From contig NZ_CP151762.1 in assembly GCF_038443675.1 (NCBI RefSeq), positions 1,240,001 to 1,304,000 on the forward strand: a stretch of DNA of 64,000 nucleotides. Reading direction: 5' to 3'. Made by a program: the position numbers and the translations under genes. The DNA comes from Yoonia sp. G8-12. GTDB lineage: Bacteria > Pseudomonadota > Alphaproteobacteria > Rhodobacterales > Rhodobacteraceae. The notes under the pieces were generated by a model that was not told where the DNA came from, did no database searches, and was given only the letters and a program-made list of their open reading frames with translations. Every line of letters begins with the position of its first letter. The stretch's first letter is position 1. Shown here in pieces: positions 44,057 through 52,562 of this stretch.

Positions 44057-45001
44057 TTAATGGATGTCTGCGACAAGTTCGGCGGTAGGATCGCCAATCT
44101 CGTCTTTATCAAGGTTCTTGCCTTCGCTCTCGGGGCCTTCTTTCCACTCCAGATACGAGCGATAGAAGAAAGCGACCGCTTGCAGCATGACCATCAGTGC
44201 GAAAGTCACCAGCAAGACCTTGAAGAGGAAATAGGCGTTAAACCCGTTGGGCGAAAACCCGATGGTTTCGATGTTCCAGCGCAGCGCGCGGGCTTTGGTC
44301 AACAAACGGTCCAACGTGTCCGAGGCCGAGGGGTTCGGCACCACAAGGTGCCGCCACAAAAAGAACCAGCCGTAAAGCCAGATGATAATCGCGCCCGGCA
44401 GCATGAACACGATCGAACCGAACATGTCGATGACGCGCTTGGTGCGGTAGCTGACGGCAGAATACACCAGATCAACACGCACATGGCCGCCCTGCACGAA
44501 TGTGTAGGCGGCGCAAAGGCACACGATCATGGCGTTATAGAATTTCAGTTCTTCGGACCACCAGCTGACATCTTTGGTGAAACTGACACCAAACCCGACA
44601 CTGATTTCCGCGACAGCGAAGACGCGCTGCATGAAGATGATAACGATCTGTTGCAGCACCATCAGCAAACCCGCCCAAGCGGCGATCCGGCCCACGACGT
44701 TGGCAAAGCCCTCAAGCCCGCGCACACAACCCCACATGATGCGGTTGTTATAAAGCCCGACAGCGGTGAGAACCAAAAAGCCCGCCAGCGCCACAAAGAA
44801 GAATTCGACAGAGGCGCCGTAGTAGATAAAGCGCATCAGCGCTTCTTTCTGCTCGGTCTCCATCGCGCCGTTGATGCTCGGCAACCACGACAACCATTCA
44901 CTTGGATGAAAGATCGCATAAAAGAAGTTGTAGAACGCCTCGATCAGGTTGGCGAAAAACCATCCGATTGCATTGCCGCCCCATGCTTCGACCAGGCCCA
45001 T
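44057..45001 (-). CDS. TRAP transporter small permease (DctQ type)
   Basis: 314 aa, longer than the usual 160-200. It has four or more hydrophobic segments and the DctQ pattern RVFAVAEISVGFGVSF and HVRVDLVYSAVSYRTKRVIDM. It pairs with the large permease 16 nt downstream. ATG 45001 has GGGGAG 6 nt upstream and is preferred over ATG 45016. The extra N-terminal 90 residues carry one more helix pair. Confidence 0.87.
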   Translation of the reverse strand: MGLVEAWGGNAIGWFFANLIEAFYNFFYAIFHPSEWLSWLPSINGAMETEQKEALMRFIYYGASVEFFFVALAGFLVLTAVGLYNNRIMWGCVRGLEGFANVVGRIAAWAGLLMVLQQIVIIFMQRVFAVAEISVGFGVSFTKDVSWWSEELKFYNAMIVCLCAAYTFVQGGHVRVDLVYSAVSYRTKRVIDMFGSIVFMLPGAIIIWLYGWFFLWRHLVVPNPSASDTLDRLLTKARALRWNIETIGFSPNGFNAYFLFKVLLVTFALMVMLQAVAFFYRSYLEWKEGPESEGKNLDKDEIGDPTAELVADIH

Positions 45002-45040
45002 GGCCACTCCCCGCATTGATGATCGTCATTTTTTGTCCAA

Positions 45041-45065
45041 GGGGCCCCACCAACGGCGAGGCCCC
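45041..45065 (-). other. Hairpin between TRAP binding-protein and permease genes
   Basis: GGGGCC (45041-45046) and GGCCCC (45060-45065) form a stem in the 94-bp gap. There is no T run after it on the minus strand, so it is more likely a stabiliser of the binding-protein message than a terminator. Such gaps are usual when the binding protein is needed in excess. Confidence 0.4.
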
Positions 45066-45110
45066 CAGAGATCTACATAACCTGGCCTTTCATCGGCCAA
45101 GAAACATGTC

Positions 45111-46196
45111 TTAGAGCGCGTTGAAACGTGCGCGCTGCTCTTGGAACACGTTGTCCGAGATGCTTGTCCAGGCATAAGTCGCCGCAGCGGCCTCTTCCTG
45201 GCTTGCACGGATGCGGTCAAAGAGCTCGTCGCCAGTGAATTCATCCAGCGCTTCTTTTGATGCACGGCCAAACGCATCCCAAACATCATCAGGGAACTGC
45301 ATGATTTTTGTACCCTGCGCCTGCAGACGGCTGAGTGCAGCACCGTTGTTGTAGTTGGACTGCGCAAGGCTCCACTCGTGTGTCGCAGCCGCGGCTGTTT
45401 CACAGATTTGCTGCTGCGCCGGTGTCATCTCGTTCCAGACGTCGCGGTTGAACGCACATGACAGAACCGAACCCGGCTCGTGGAAACCACCTGTGTAGTA
45501 GAACTCACAGACTTCCTGGAAGCCAAGACGTTCGTCTGCGAACGGACCGATCCACTCGGCGCCGTCAATCGCGCCTGAGGACAGCGCCTGATAGATTTCG
45601 CCGCCTGGAATGTTCTGCACGGACGCACCTGTGCGACCCAGCGCCAAACCACCGATGCCCGGCATACGGAATTTCAGACCCTGCAGGTCGGCAGCAGAGT
45701 TGATCTCTTTGTTGAACCAACCGCCTGGCTGGTGACCTGTGTTGCCGCACATGAACGACTTGAGGTTAAAGATTTCGCCCAGCTCGTCATGCAGCCCTTT
45801 GCCGCCGCCGTGGTGGTACCAGCTGGTCATTTCGCCACCGGTCGCGCCGAAAGGCACAGCAGTGAAGAAGTAATAGCCAGGGTGCTGACCGCCAAAGTAA
45901 TAGTCAGCCGAGTGATACACGTCAGCCTGACCCGAAGAGACAGCATCAAACACTTCGAAAGCGCCAACCAGCTGGCCTGCTGCTTTTTTCTCGATCGTGA
46001 TCTGACCGTCCATCATGCTGTTGACCAAGTCGACGAACTTTACAGCAGCGTCATCAAAGACAGCAAAGCCGTCTGGCACCGATGTTACCATCGTCAATGT
46101 GCGGTTGCCCTGCGCATAAGCAGGCGCTGCCAGTGCAGATGCGGCAACAGCCGAACCACCGATAGCGGTATTCTTTAGAAAGGAACGACGATCCAT
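45111..46196 (-). CDS. TRAP transporter substrate-binding protein (DctP/TakP-like)
   Basis: A 361-aa periplasmic receptor. The N-terminal RRSFLKN with AASALAAPAYAQG is a Tat signal with cleavage at AYA-QG. The mature part resembles TakP-type 2-oxoacid binding proteins: GQADVYHSADYYFGGQHPGYYFFTAVPFG, GGWFNKEINSAADLQGLKFRMPGIGG (in pieces) and the conserved Arg in LKFRMPG that binds the carboxylate. The ligand is a carboxylic acid by family. GGGAGAAAA lies before ATG 46196. It is the first gene of the operon. Confidence 0.9.
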   Translation of the reverse strand: MDRRSFLKNTAIGGSAVAASALAAPAYAQGNRTLTMVTSVPDGFAVFDDAAVKFVDLVNSMMDGQITIEKKAAGQLVGAFEVFDAVSSGQADVYHSADYYFGGQHPGYYFFTAVPFGATGGEMTSWYHHGGGKGLHDELGEIFNLKSFMCGNTGHQPGGWFNKEINSAADLQGLKFRMPGIGGLALGRTGASVQNIPGGEIYQALSSGAIDGAEWIGPFADERLGFQEVCEFYYTGGFHEPGSVLSCAFNRDVWNEMTPAQQQICETAAAATHEWSLAQSNYNNGAALSRLQAQGTKIMQFPDDVWDAFGRASKEALDEFTGDELFDRIRASQEEAAAATYAWTSISDNVFQEQRARFNAL

Positions 46197-46440
46197 ATAG
46201 TTTTCTCCCAGTTGTAACTCTGTCCGGCTCCTCCCAGAGCACGAACCTGTCGTTAGATTGTTGCACTCTAACGACGAGAATTGAAAGATAAAGCGTTACA
46301 TTCGCCCAAATGGCAAAAATTGTCATTTTTTTTGACCAATTTTTATGCATTAGCATGATCGCGATTGGGACACGCTGAACAATGCACCTGTTTGGGACCG
46401 GATTATATTGCATGAACGGAAACAGGACGTCTTGCAAAAA

Positions 46441-46473
46441 TGAAAACGCCCACTGCAATCAAGCAGCGGGCGC
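46441..46473 (-). terminator. Terminator after the LysM/solute-binding gene
   Basis: CGCCCACTGC (46447-46456) pairs with GCAGCGGGCG (46463-46472) with one G-T type mismatch. On the minus strand it is followed by TTTTCA. It lies 26 nt past the stop of the 46499-47572 gene. Confidence 0.75.
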
Positions 46474-46498
46474 TTTCCGTCTTCGGGAGGGAATTGGT

Positions 46499-47572
46499 TT
46501 AGTTTTCGACTGTTTGCTGGATGCTTTCACGCACGATGTTGAACCATTCACCAGACAGGCGCAGTTCTTCAAGACCTGCATTGATGATCGGCAGGGCTTC
46601 ATTGGCGAAAACGTTGTCCTTTGACACAAAGATATGTGACGACACGGTGCCGCGCAGCGATTCCAGTGTTGCAACCGAATCTTCCATGCCGGCAGAGCGG
46701 ATGTCCTCTTCCGCTGGCAAGGCGTCATAGGTCACAACGTCAACCTCGCCGTCCTTCAACAATTGGAAGCAACCGTTTTGCGCAACGGTTGTCACGTATG
46801 TGATGTTGGGCTCAACCAGCTGTGCTGCTTCCAGATCGAAAGTGAACCATGCCTCGGGGCGGCAAACACGGGCACCGAACAGGTCATTGGTACTTTGCGC
46901 GTTGGCATAGTCACTGCCGCTCAGCGTATAGTAGTCTACGATGATCTCGTAGAACGGATCAGAGTGGTTGAATGCCGTGCAGCGATAGGCGCTGGCAGGA
47001 CCAAGGTTCTCAACACGGTCACAATCGGGCCGGAACCAAGGGAACGCCATATCGACAGCGCCGGTCGGCAGCAGCGTTTCAAGGTGCGAACCCCAGTCGT
47101 TGATAAAGATAATGTCAAAGTCCTGATCGGGATTACCCAACTGCATTGACCGCTCGACCATGCGGGTGATCATGCCACCGCCGGGCAGATCTTCGTCCGT
47201 GAAAGGTGCGTAATCCGTGGCTGTGGCGATACGCAGTGCGCGCGCCGGTGCAGAGGTCACGGGTGCAGGCGCTGTCGATGCGGTTGTAACGCGCGCCGCA
47301 CCTGTCGGCAAAGACCCATCCGCACAAGGAATCGCCAGCACCTGTCCGACCTCAAGCAAATTGGGGCTTTCCAGAACATTGGTATTGGCGTCGAACAATG
47401 TCCGGAAACCGCCGGGCACATCTGCCGCTGACGCAATCGCGCTCAAGACATCGCCGCGCACGACTGTATAGAATGAACACTCTTCTTGCGCTTGCGCCGG
47501 TCCGGCGACCAGCGTTGTCATTCCTGCCGCAGCGGCCACTGCAACGGCCAAACTTGTCGTTCCTCTGTACAT
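46499..47572 (-). CDS. LysM domain fused to a family 3 solute-binding protein
   Basis: 357 aa. A Sec signal peptide (to AQA, about residue 28) is followed by a LysM domain at about 32-83 (YTVVRGDVLSAIASAADVP, ESPNLLEVGQVLAIPC), a Pro/Thr/Ala linker (about 85-107), and a periplasmic amino-acid-type binding domain (about 108-350, with RIATATDYAPFTDEDLPGGGM and VDMAFPWFRPDCDRV). LysM binds peptidoglycan, so the receptor domain is probably held at the wall. No ABC permease or ATPase is nearby. ATG 47572 with AAAGGA 6 nt upstream is used instead of the longer open frame to 47710. Confidence 0.87.
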   Translation of the reverse strand: MYRGTTSLAVAVAAAAGMTTLVAGPAQAQEECSFYTVVRGDVLSAIASAADVPGGFRTLFDANTNVLESPNLLEVGQVLAIPCADGSLPTGAARVTTASTAPAPVTSAPARALRIATATDYAPFTDEDLPGGGMITRMVERSMQLGNPDQDFDIIFINDWGSHLETLLPTGAVDMAFPWFRPDCDRVENLGPASAYRCTAFNHSDPFYEIIVDYYTLSGSDYANAQSTNDLFGARVCRPEAWFTFDLEAAQLVEPNITYVTTVAQNGCFQLLKDGEVDVVTYDALPAEEDIRSAGMEDSVATLESLRGTVSSHIFVSKDNVFANEALPIINAGLEELRLSGEWFNIVRESIQQTVEN

Positions 47573-48016
47573 TATCTTTCCTTTCCCAATCGGAGCGCCG
47601 CGGCGCAAAATCTGTGTCATCAATAAACCGCGTTTGGAATAATCGGTTTCCTTGAAAGCCACTATCGCGCAGATAAAGGCAAAATGTTGACGAAAACGGG
47701 ACCAATGCAAAGTTTCTTTCTGTTAACTTTTGTACAACCCAAAAGGAGCGATTGCCCGCCTGTTGCGCATCAAACGATACCAAACTCCTTTATTGTTGCG
47801 AATTGCGAAACCCTGAGCACCGCACCGGCTTTCGCCTTACGGCCAAAATGTGACTGTCTTTCCAGCCCGCATTGCATATGGTTTTTCGGCACATGCCGCA
47901 CCCCACCCGCAGCAATCACCGGCGCTAGCTCCACATCTGCGCGGCGCAAAGCCTTGCAGCATCCGCAATGCGACCCACATTGAACATATAACAAAATACC
48001 CACAAACGGAGAAAAC
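47573..48016. other. Divergent intergenic region between LysM-SBP gene and yghU
   Basis: 444 bp without a supported gene. It must contain the promoters of both neighbours. Frames here (47837-48163 minus, 47684-47983 plus) show no family look. AT-rich stretches at 47680-47740 are the best promoter place. I see no clear operator. Confidence 0.4.
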
Positions 48017-48886
48017 ATGTCCGACACTACCGCCTACACCCCGCCGAAAGTATGGACCTGGGACGCCGAAAGCGGCGGTAAGTTTGCCAATATCAATCGC
48101 CCCATCTCGGGGCCGACCCATGACAAGGATCTGCCTGTCGGCAAGCACCCTTTGCAACTGCACTCACTGGCCACGCCCAATGGCGTGAAGGTCACGGTGA
48201 TGCTCGAAGAGCTGCTCGCGGCAGGCCATGCCGCCGAATACGACGCATGGCTGATCAACATACAGGAAGGCGATCAATTCAGCAGTGGCTTTGTCGATGT
48301 GAACCCCAATTCCAAGATCCCTGCCCTGTTTGACAAAGACACCGGTGTGCGGGTCTTTGAAAGCGGCGCGATCCTGCTTTATCTGGCTGAAAAATATGGC
48401 GCGTTCCTGCCCAAGAACGTGGTGGACCGCACCGAAACGCTCAACTGGCTGTTCTGGCTGCAAGGCTCCGCACCCTATCTGGGTGGCGGTTTCGGCCACT
48501 TCTACGCCTATGCGCCCGAAAAATTCGAATACCCCATCAACCGTTTCACGATGGAGGCCAAGCGCCAGCTGGATGTGTTGAACCAAAGGCTTGAGGATTA
48601 TGAGTATCTGGGCGGTGATGACTACTCGATCGCCGATATGGCAACGGCGCCGTGGTATGGTGCGCTGGTCAAGGGGCTTGTCTATGACGCGGCTGAATTC
48701 CTTGATGTGGCATCTTATGAACACGTCAACCGCTGGGCGGATACAGTCATGAACCGCCCCGCGTATCTGCGCGGCAAGATGGTCAACCGCGCATGGGGTG
48801 AACCGTCCGAGCAGTTGCGCGAACGCCATGATGCGGCGGATTTTGACACCCGGACGTGGGACAAGATCGGCGACGATAAAGAATAA
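48017..48886 (+). CDS. yghU: Glutathione-dependent disulfide-bond oxidoreductase YghU
   Basis: A 289-aa glutathione transferase-like protein of the Nu class. The N-terminal extension YTPPKVWTWDAESGG and FANINRPISGPTHD is typical for YghU. The thioredoxin-like domain follows (HSLATPNGVKVTVMLEEL, VNPNSKIPALFD, FESGAILLYLAEKYG), then the helical domain with YSIADMATAPWYG. It reduces disulfides with glutathione. There is no signal peptide. The length is as expected. Confidence 0.92.
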   Translation: MSDTTAYTPPKVWTWDAESGGKFANINRPISGPTHDKDLPVGKHPLQLHSLATPNGVKVTVMLEELLAAGHAAEYDAWLINIQEGDQFSSGFVDVNPNSKIPALFDKDTGVRVFESGAILLYLAEKYGAFLPKNVVDRTETLNWLFWLQGSAPYLGGGFGHFYAYAPEKFEYPINRFTMEAKRQLDVLNQRLEDYEYLGGDDYSIADMATAPWYGALVKGLVYDAAEFLDVASYEHVNRWADTVMNRPAYLRGKMVNRAWGEPSEQLRERHDAADFDTRTWDKIGDDKE

Positions 48887-48945
48887 CCCCGCCCCTTGAA
48901 AACGCCCGCGCCGATGCTTCATTACGCAATGGCGCGGGAGACATC

Positions 48946-49863
48946 ATGCTGACATACCTTATTTTGGCCTTTGGCCTGCTGGCGCTTTTCCTTGGCGGCG
49001 ATTTTCTGGTCAAAGGGGCCAGCGGGCTTGCCCTGCGTCTCGGCCTTTCACCCATGGTGATTGGACTGACCGTCGTGGGCTTTGGCACCTCCGCACCGGA
49101 ACTTCTTGTCTCACTCAACGCAGCCCTTGGCGGACAGGCGGGAATCGCCATCGGGAACGTTGTGGGCTCGAACATCGCCAACACCCTTTTGATTCTGGGG
49201 CTGGCGGCGGTTCTGGCCCCCGTTACGGTCGCATTCGCGGCGGTCCGGCGCGATCTCTTCTGGATGGCAGGTGCCACGCTGCTGTTGCCCGTGGTGCTTT
49301 GGTCCGGTGATCTGGGGTTGATCGAAGGGCTGGTTCTGGTGGCGGGATTGGCCGCATTTCTGGTGCTGAGCCTACGCACTGGCGCGCCCACAGACGTTGA
49401 CATCTCCCCCGCTGGCCCGCTGTGGCATAGTCTGGCGTTCGCGTTGGGCGGATTGGCCGCGATCATGGCGGGCGCACATTATCTGGTGCAAAGTGCCACG
49501 ATCATTGCGCGCGATTTCGGGATCTCCGAGGCGATGATCGGGCTGAGCATCGTGGCCATCGGCACCTCTTTGCCCGAACTGGCCACCACAATCGTCGCCG
49601 TGATCCGCGGCCAGCGCGATATCGCTGTAGGCAATGTGATCGGGTCCAATATTTTCAACGTCTTGGGCATCCTCGGGATCACCGCTGTGGTCACACCGAT
49701 CCCCGTTGCTGTGCGGTTCATGCAGGTCGATATTCCGTTCCTGATCGGGCTGACCGCCGTCATCATCGCGGTGTTGTGGCTGACCGGTAAACTGGGGCGC
49801 ATCACAGGCATCATCATGTTGCTGGCCTATGGGTTTTATCTGGCCGCCACCGCAGGGCTGTGA
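48946..49863 (+). CDS. Calcium/sodium antiporter, CaCA family (YrbG-like)
   Basis: A 305-aa inner-membrane exchanger with ten helices made of two inverted repeats. The alpha repeats that form the ion site are GFGTSAPELLVSLNAALGG with GNVVGSNIANTLLILG, and AIGTSLPELATTIVAVIRG with GNVIGSNIFNVLGILG. It likely exports Ca2+ in exchange for Na+ or H+. It stands alone between yghU and the ilv operon. Confidence 0.93.
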   Translation: MLTYLILAFGLLALFLGGDFLVKGASGLALRLGLSPMVIGLTVVGFGTSAPELLVSLNAALGGQAGIAIGNVVGSNIANTLLILGLAAVLAPVTVAFAAVRRDLFWMAGATLLLPVVLWSGDLGLIEGLVLVAGLAAFLVLSLRTGAPTDVDISPAGPLWHSLAFALGGLAAIMAGAHYLVQSATIIARDFGISEAMIGLSIVAIGTSLPELATTIVAVIRGQRDIAVGNVIGSNIFNVLGILGITAVVTPIPVAVRFMQVDIPFLIGLTAVIIAVLWLTGKLGRITGIIMLLAYGFYLAATAGL

Positions 49864-49936
49864 CCCCACCAAATCCGGCTTTCGAAAGAAAGTTGCAAAA
49901 AACCGCCCCGAAACGACATTTTCTCCATTCCGGCGG

Positions 49937-49964
49937 TTGACCCCCTTTTGCACCACACTAATGT
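49937..49964 (+). promoter_or_regulatory. Promoter of the ilv operon
   Basis: TTGACC (49937-49942) and TAATGT (49959-49964) with a 16-bp spacer. The predicted start near 49971 would give a short leader before the leader-peptide ATG at 49987. The position relative to the attenuator supports it. Confidence 0.6.
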
Positions 49965-49986
49965 CCGCCCAAGCAAAGGATACCCG

Positions 49987-50034
49987 ATGACACACGTCGT
50001 ACTAATTGTGAGACACACGCGCATGGGCCGGTAA
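49987..50034 (+). CDS. ilv leader peptide (15 aa)
   Basis: The frame reads MTHVVLIVRHTRMGR and stops. Five of its first eight residues are branched-chain amino acids (Val-Val-Leu-Ile-Val). AAAGGA lies 6 nt before the ATG. It is directly followed by a terminator and the acetolactate synthase gene. This is the standard layout of ribosome-mediated attenuation: the ribosome stalls when charged Val/Leu/Ile tRNAs are scarce. Confidence 0.88.
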   Translation: MTHVVLIVRHTRMGR

Positions 50035-50086
50035 CGGTAAATCCATAACGATCCCATGCGCCCCCGACAGCCTCGGGGGTTTTTTT
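50019..50086 (+). promoter_or_regulatory. Transcription attenuator of the ilv operon
   Basis: The terminator is CCCCCGA (50061-50067), loop CAGCC, TCGGGGG (50073-50079) and T7 (50080-50086). A competing 9-bp pairing, GCGCATGGG (50019-50027) with CCCATGCGC (50053-50061), involves the end of the leader peptide frame and touches the first base of the terminator arm. A ribosome at the stop codon would mask the 5' arm of that pairing, and a ribosome stalled at the Val/Leu/Ile codons would leave it free. The exact antiterminator fold is an inference. Confidence 0.82.
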
Positions 50087-50126
50087 ATGACTAAACGAAA
50101 CCAGATACGCGAAGGACGCGAAAGAC

Positions 50127-51881
50127 ATGACAAAAACCATGACGGGCGCAAAAATGGTTGTTCAGGCACTGATTGATCAGGGCGTGGACACAGTCTTTGG
50201 ATACCCCGGTGGTGCCGTCCTACCGATCTATGACGAGATTTTTCAGCAAAACAGCATCAAACACGTGCTGGTCCGCCATGAACAAGGGGCGGTCCACGCC
50301 GCCGAAGGCTATGCGCGCTCAACCGGCAAACCCGGTGTTGCTTTGGTCACATCCGGCCCCGGTGCTACGAACGCGGTGACGGGCCTGACCGACGCCTTGA
50401 TGGACAGCATCCCGATCATCGTGCTGACAGGTCAGGTACCGACCTTCATGATCGGTTCGGATGCGTTTCAGGAATGTGACACCGTCGGCATCACCCGCCC
50501 CTGCACCAAACATAACTGGCTGGTCAAAGAGACCGACAAACTGTCGGCGATCATGCATGAGGCGTTCCATATCGCCACATCCGGCCGCCCCGGCCCTGTT
50601 GTGATCGACATCCCCAAGGATGTGCAGTTCGCCACCGGCAAATACACCGAGGCACGGCAGGTCGAGACGCATTACAACCCGCAGGTCAAAGGTGACATGG
50701 ACATGATCACCGAACTGGCCGAGGCGATGGAAAAGGCCAAACGCCCTGTGTTCTATACCGGCGGTGGCGTCATCAACTCGGGCCCTGCGGCATCGCAATT
50801 GCTGCGCGAACTGGTGGCCGAGACAGGTTTTCCGATCACGTCTACGCTGATGGGGTTGGGCTGTTATCCGGCATCCGGTGACAACTGGCTGGGGATGCTG
50901 GGCATGCACGGGCTCTATGAGGCCAACATGGCGATGCACGACTGCGATCTGATGATCAACATCGGCGCGCGTTTTGACGACCGGATCACCGGACGGCTTG
51001 ATGCCTTTAGCCCCGGATCAACCAAGGCGCACATCGATATTGATGCGTCGTCCATCAACAAGGTGATCAAGGTCGATATCCCGATTCTGGGCGATGTGGC
51101 CCATGTTCTGGAAGACCTGCTGAACGTCTGGAAAGCCCGCGGTCGCAAGACCAACAAAGAGGCGGTCGGCAAATGGTGGGGCAAGATCAATGAATGGCGC
51201 GCGGTCGATTGCCTGAAGTTCACGCAAAAGGGCAAGGTCATCAAACCGCAATACGCGCTGTCGCGTCTGCAAGAACTGACCAAGAGCCACGACCGTTATA
51301 TCTGTACCGAAGTGGGCCAGCACCAGATGTGGGCGGCGCAATACTTGGACTTTGAAGATCCCAACCGCTGGATGACATCAGGTGGTCTGGGCACGATGGG
51401 CTACGGCTTTCCCGCCTCTATCGGCGTGCAAATGGGCAACCCTGATGCGCTGGTCATCAACGTGGCCGGTGAGGCGTCTTGGCTGATGAACATGCAGGAA
51501 CTGGGTACCGCGATGCAGTACAAACTGCCGGTCAAACAGTTCATCTTGAACAACGAACGGTTGGGCATGGTGCGCCAGTGGCAAGAACTGCTGCATGGTG
51601 AGCGGTATTCGTCCAGCTGGTCGGAATCGCTGCCTGATTTCGTGAAACTGGCCGAGGCGTTTGGCGCCAAGGGCATCATCTGTTCCGACCCTGATGATCT
51701 GGACGATGCGATCATGGAAATGCTGAACCACGACGGGCCGGTTCTGTTCGATTGTCTGGTGGAAAAGCACGAAAACTGCTTCCCGATGATCCCGTCAGGC
51801 AAGCCGCATAACGAGATGCTGCTGGGCGAAGGCGCGGATACAGCGAATGCGATCAAGTCAGATGGGGCGGTGATGGTGTGA
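50127..51881 (+). CDS. ilvI: Acetolactate synthase large subunit
   Basis: A 584-aa thiamine diphosphate enzyme for the first common step of valine, leucine and isoleucine synthesis. It has GYPGGAVLPIYDEI, the catalytic Glu in VRHEQGAVHAAEGYAR, the FAD/central domain (GLGCYPASGDNWLGMLGMHG) and the ThDP-Mg motif NVAGEASWLMNMQELGTA, where Glu stands in the usual GD-x-S place. The variable naming (ilvB/ilvI) is a convention. GAAGGACGCGAAAG lies before the ATG. Expression is set by the upstream attenuator. Confidence 0.96.
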   Translation: MTKTMTGAKMVVQALIDQGVDTVFGYPGGAVLPIYDEIFQQNSIKHVLVRHEQGAVHAAEGYARSTGKPGVALVTSGPGATNAVTGLTDALMDSIPIIVLTGQVPTFMIGSDAFQECDTVGITRPCTKHNWLVKETDKLSAIMHEAFHIATSGRPGPVVIDIPKDVQFATGKYTEARQVETHYNPQVKGDMDMITELAEAMEKAKRPVFYTGGGVINSGPAASQLLRELVAETGFPITSTLMGLGCYPASGDNWLGMLGMHGLYEANMAMHDCDLMINIGARFDDRITGRLDAFSPGSTKAHIDIDASSINKVIKVDIPILGDVAHVLEDLLNVWKARGRKTNKEAVGKWWGKINEWRAVDCLKFTQKGKVIKPQYALSRLQELTKSHDRYICTEVGQHQMWAAQYLDFEDPNRWMTSGGLGTMGYGFPASIGVQMGNPDALVINVAGEASWLMNMQELGTAMQYKLPVKQFILNNERLGMVRQWQELLHGERYSSSWSESLPDFVKLAEAFGAKGIICSDPDDLDDAIMEMLNHDGPVLFDCLVEKHENCFPMIPSGKPHNEMLLGEGADTANAIKSDGAVMV

Positions 51882-52482
51882 TGCTGAGAAATGCTACATT
51901 TGTCGCCGCACTTACAGGCCTATTGGGGTGTACTTCACCAGACTACATTAATCTAGTACACCCAGATCACCCCGCTGAGCTACAGCAGGTTAACACACCT
52001 GAAAAGGCGGAACGGTTCTTTTCTGCTTCGACCTATATTTTTAAAACCGGGGGCGGTCTCGTATTGCCATCCGAAACTGACGTAGGCGAACCAACCTTTC
52101 CCGCTACACGCCTGAAAGCGGAGTTTTATGCGGAAGATCAAAGTGTATATGCCGCTACAGAAGGTAGCAGTCGCATTGTTCGTGGTCGTTGGCAGATTGA
52201 ACAGTCGGGTCGCGGTTATCCTAGATTGTGCCGGTCCTTTCCCCTCCCCTCGCAAACCAATACCGACGTTATTGCAATGTCTTCATTGGATTGCTTCTGG
52301 CCCAATGCGATGTTCAAGCGCTACCCCCAACCAACGGACTTTATCGTGGTGATGTCTTGAGCCTTCAAAGCGGGCGTGTACCCACTGCGTTTCGGCCACC
52401 TGGATCAGAAGCAACATTACGCACTTTGTTTGGGCGTCAGGGCATTAACATCACGAGTCTGACTGATCTGAAATACAAATAG
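51881..52482 (+). CDS. Lipoprotein of unknown function inside the ilv operon (frame broken once)
   Basis: Starts at ATG 51881, overlapping the ilvI stop as TGATG. Signal peptide with lipobox LTGLLGC (Cys 17). The direct frame ends at 52360 (159 aa). The frame that continues to 52482 (NGLYRGDVLSLQSGRVPTAF onward) looks coding, and one more C in the C5 run 52324-52328 joins them into 200 aa (KRYPPTNGLYRGD). Composition is AT-richer than the ilv genes on either side. I do not recognise a family. Its place between the two subunits of one enzyme is unusual. Confidence 0.68.
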
Positions 52483-52562
52483 TAAGAACACACATACGAA
52501 GCCGAAGGCATTATCCTCGGAAATGCAAACGCAAAATATATCAAGCAAACAAGGTACATCTC

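Noticed and set aside
44060..45019. A 319-aa frame on the plus strand exactly opposite the TRAP small permease
   Set aside because: The DctQ frame has helices and a ribosome site. The opposite frame is His/Gln/Asp-rich low-complexity sequence.
47837..48163. Minus-strand frame before yghU
   Set aside because: It overlaps the yghU start and has no family pattern, so it is likely chance.
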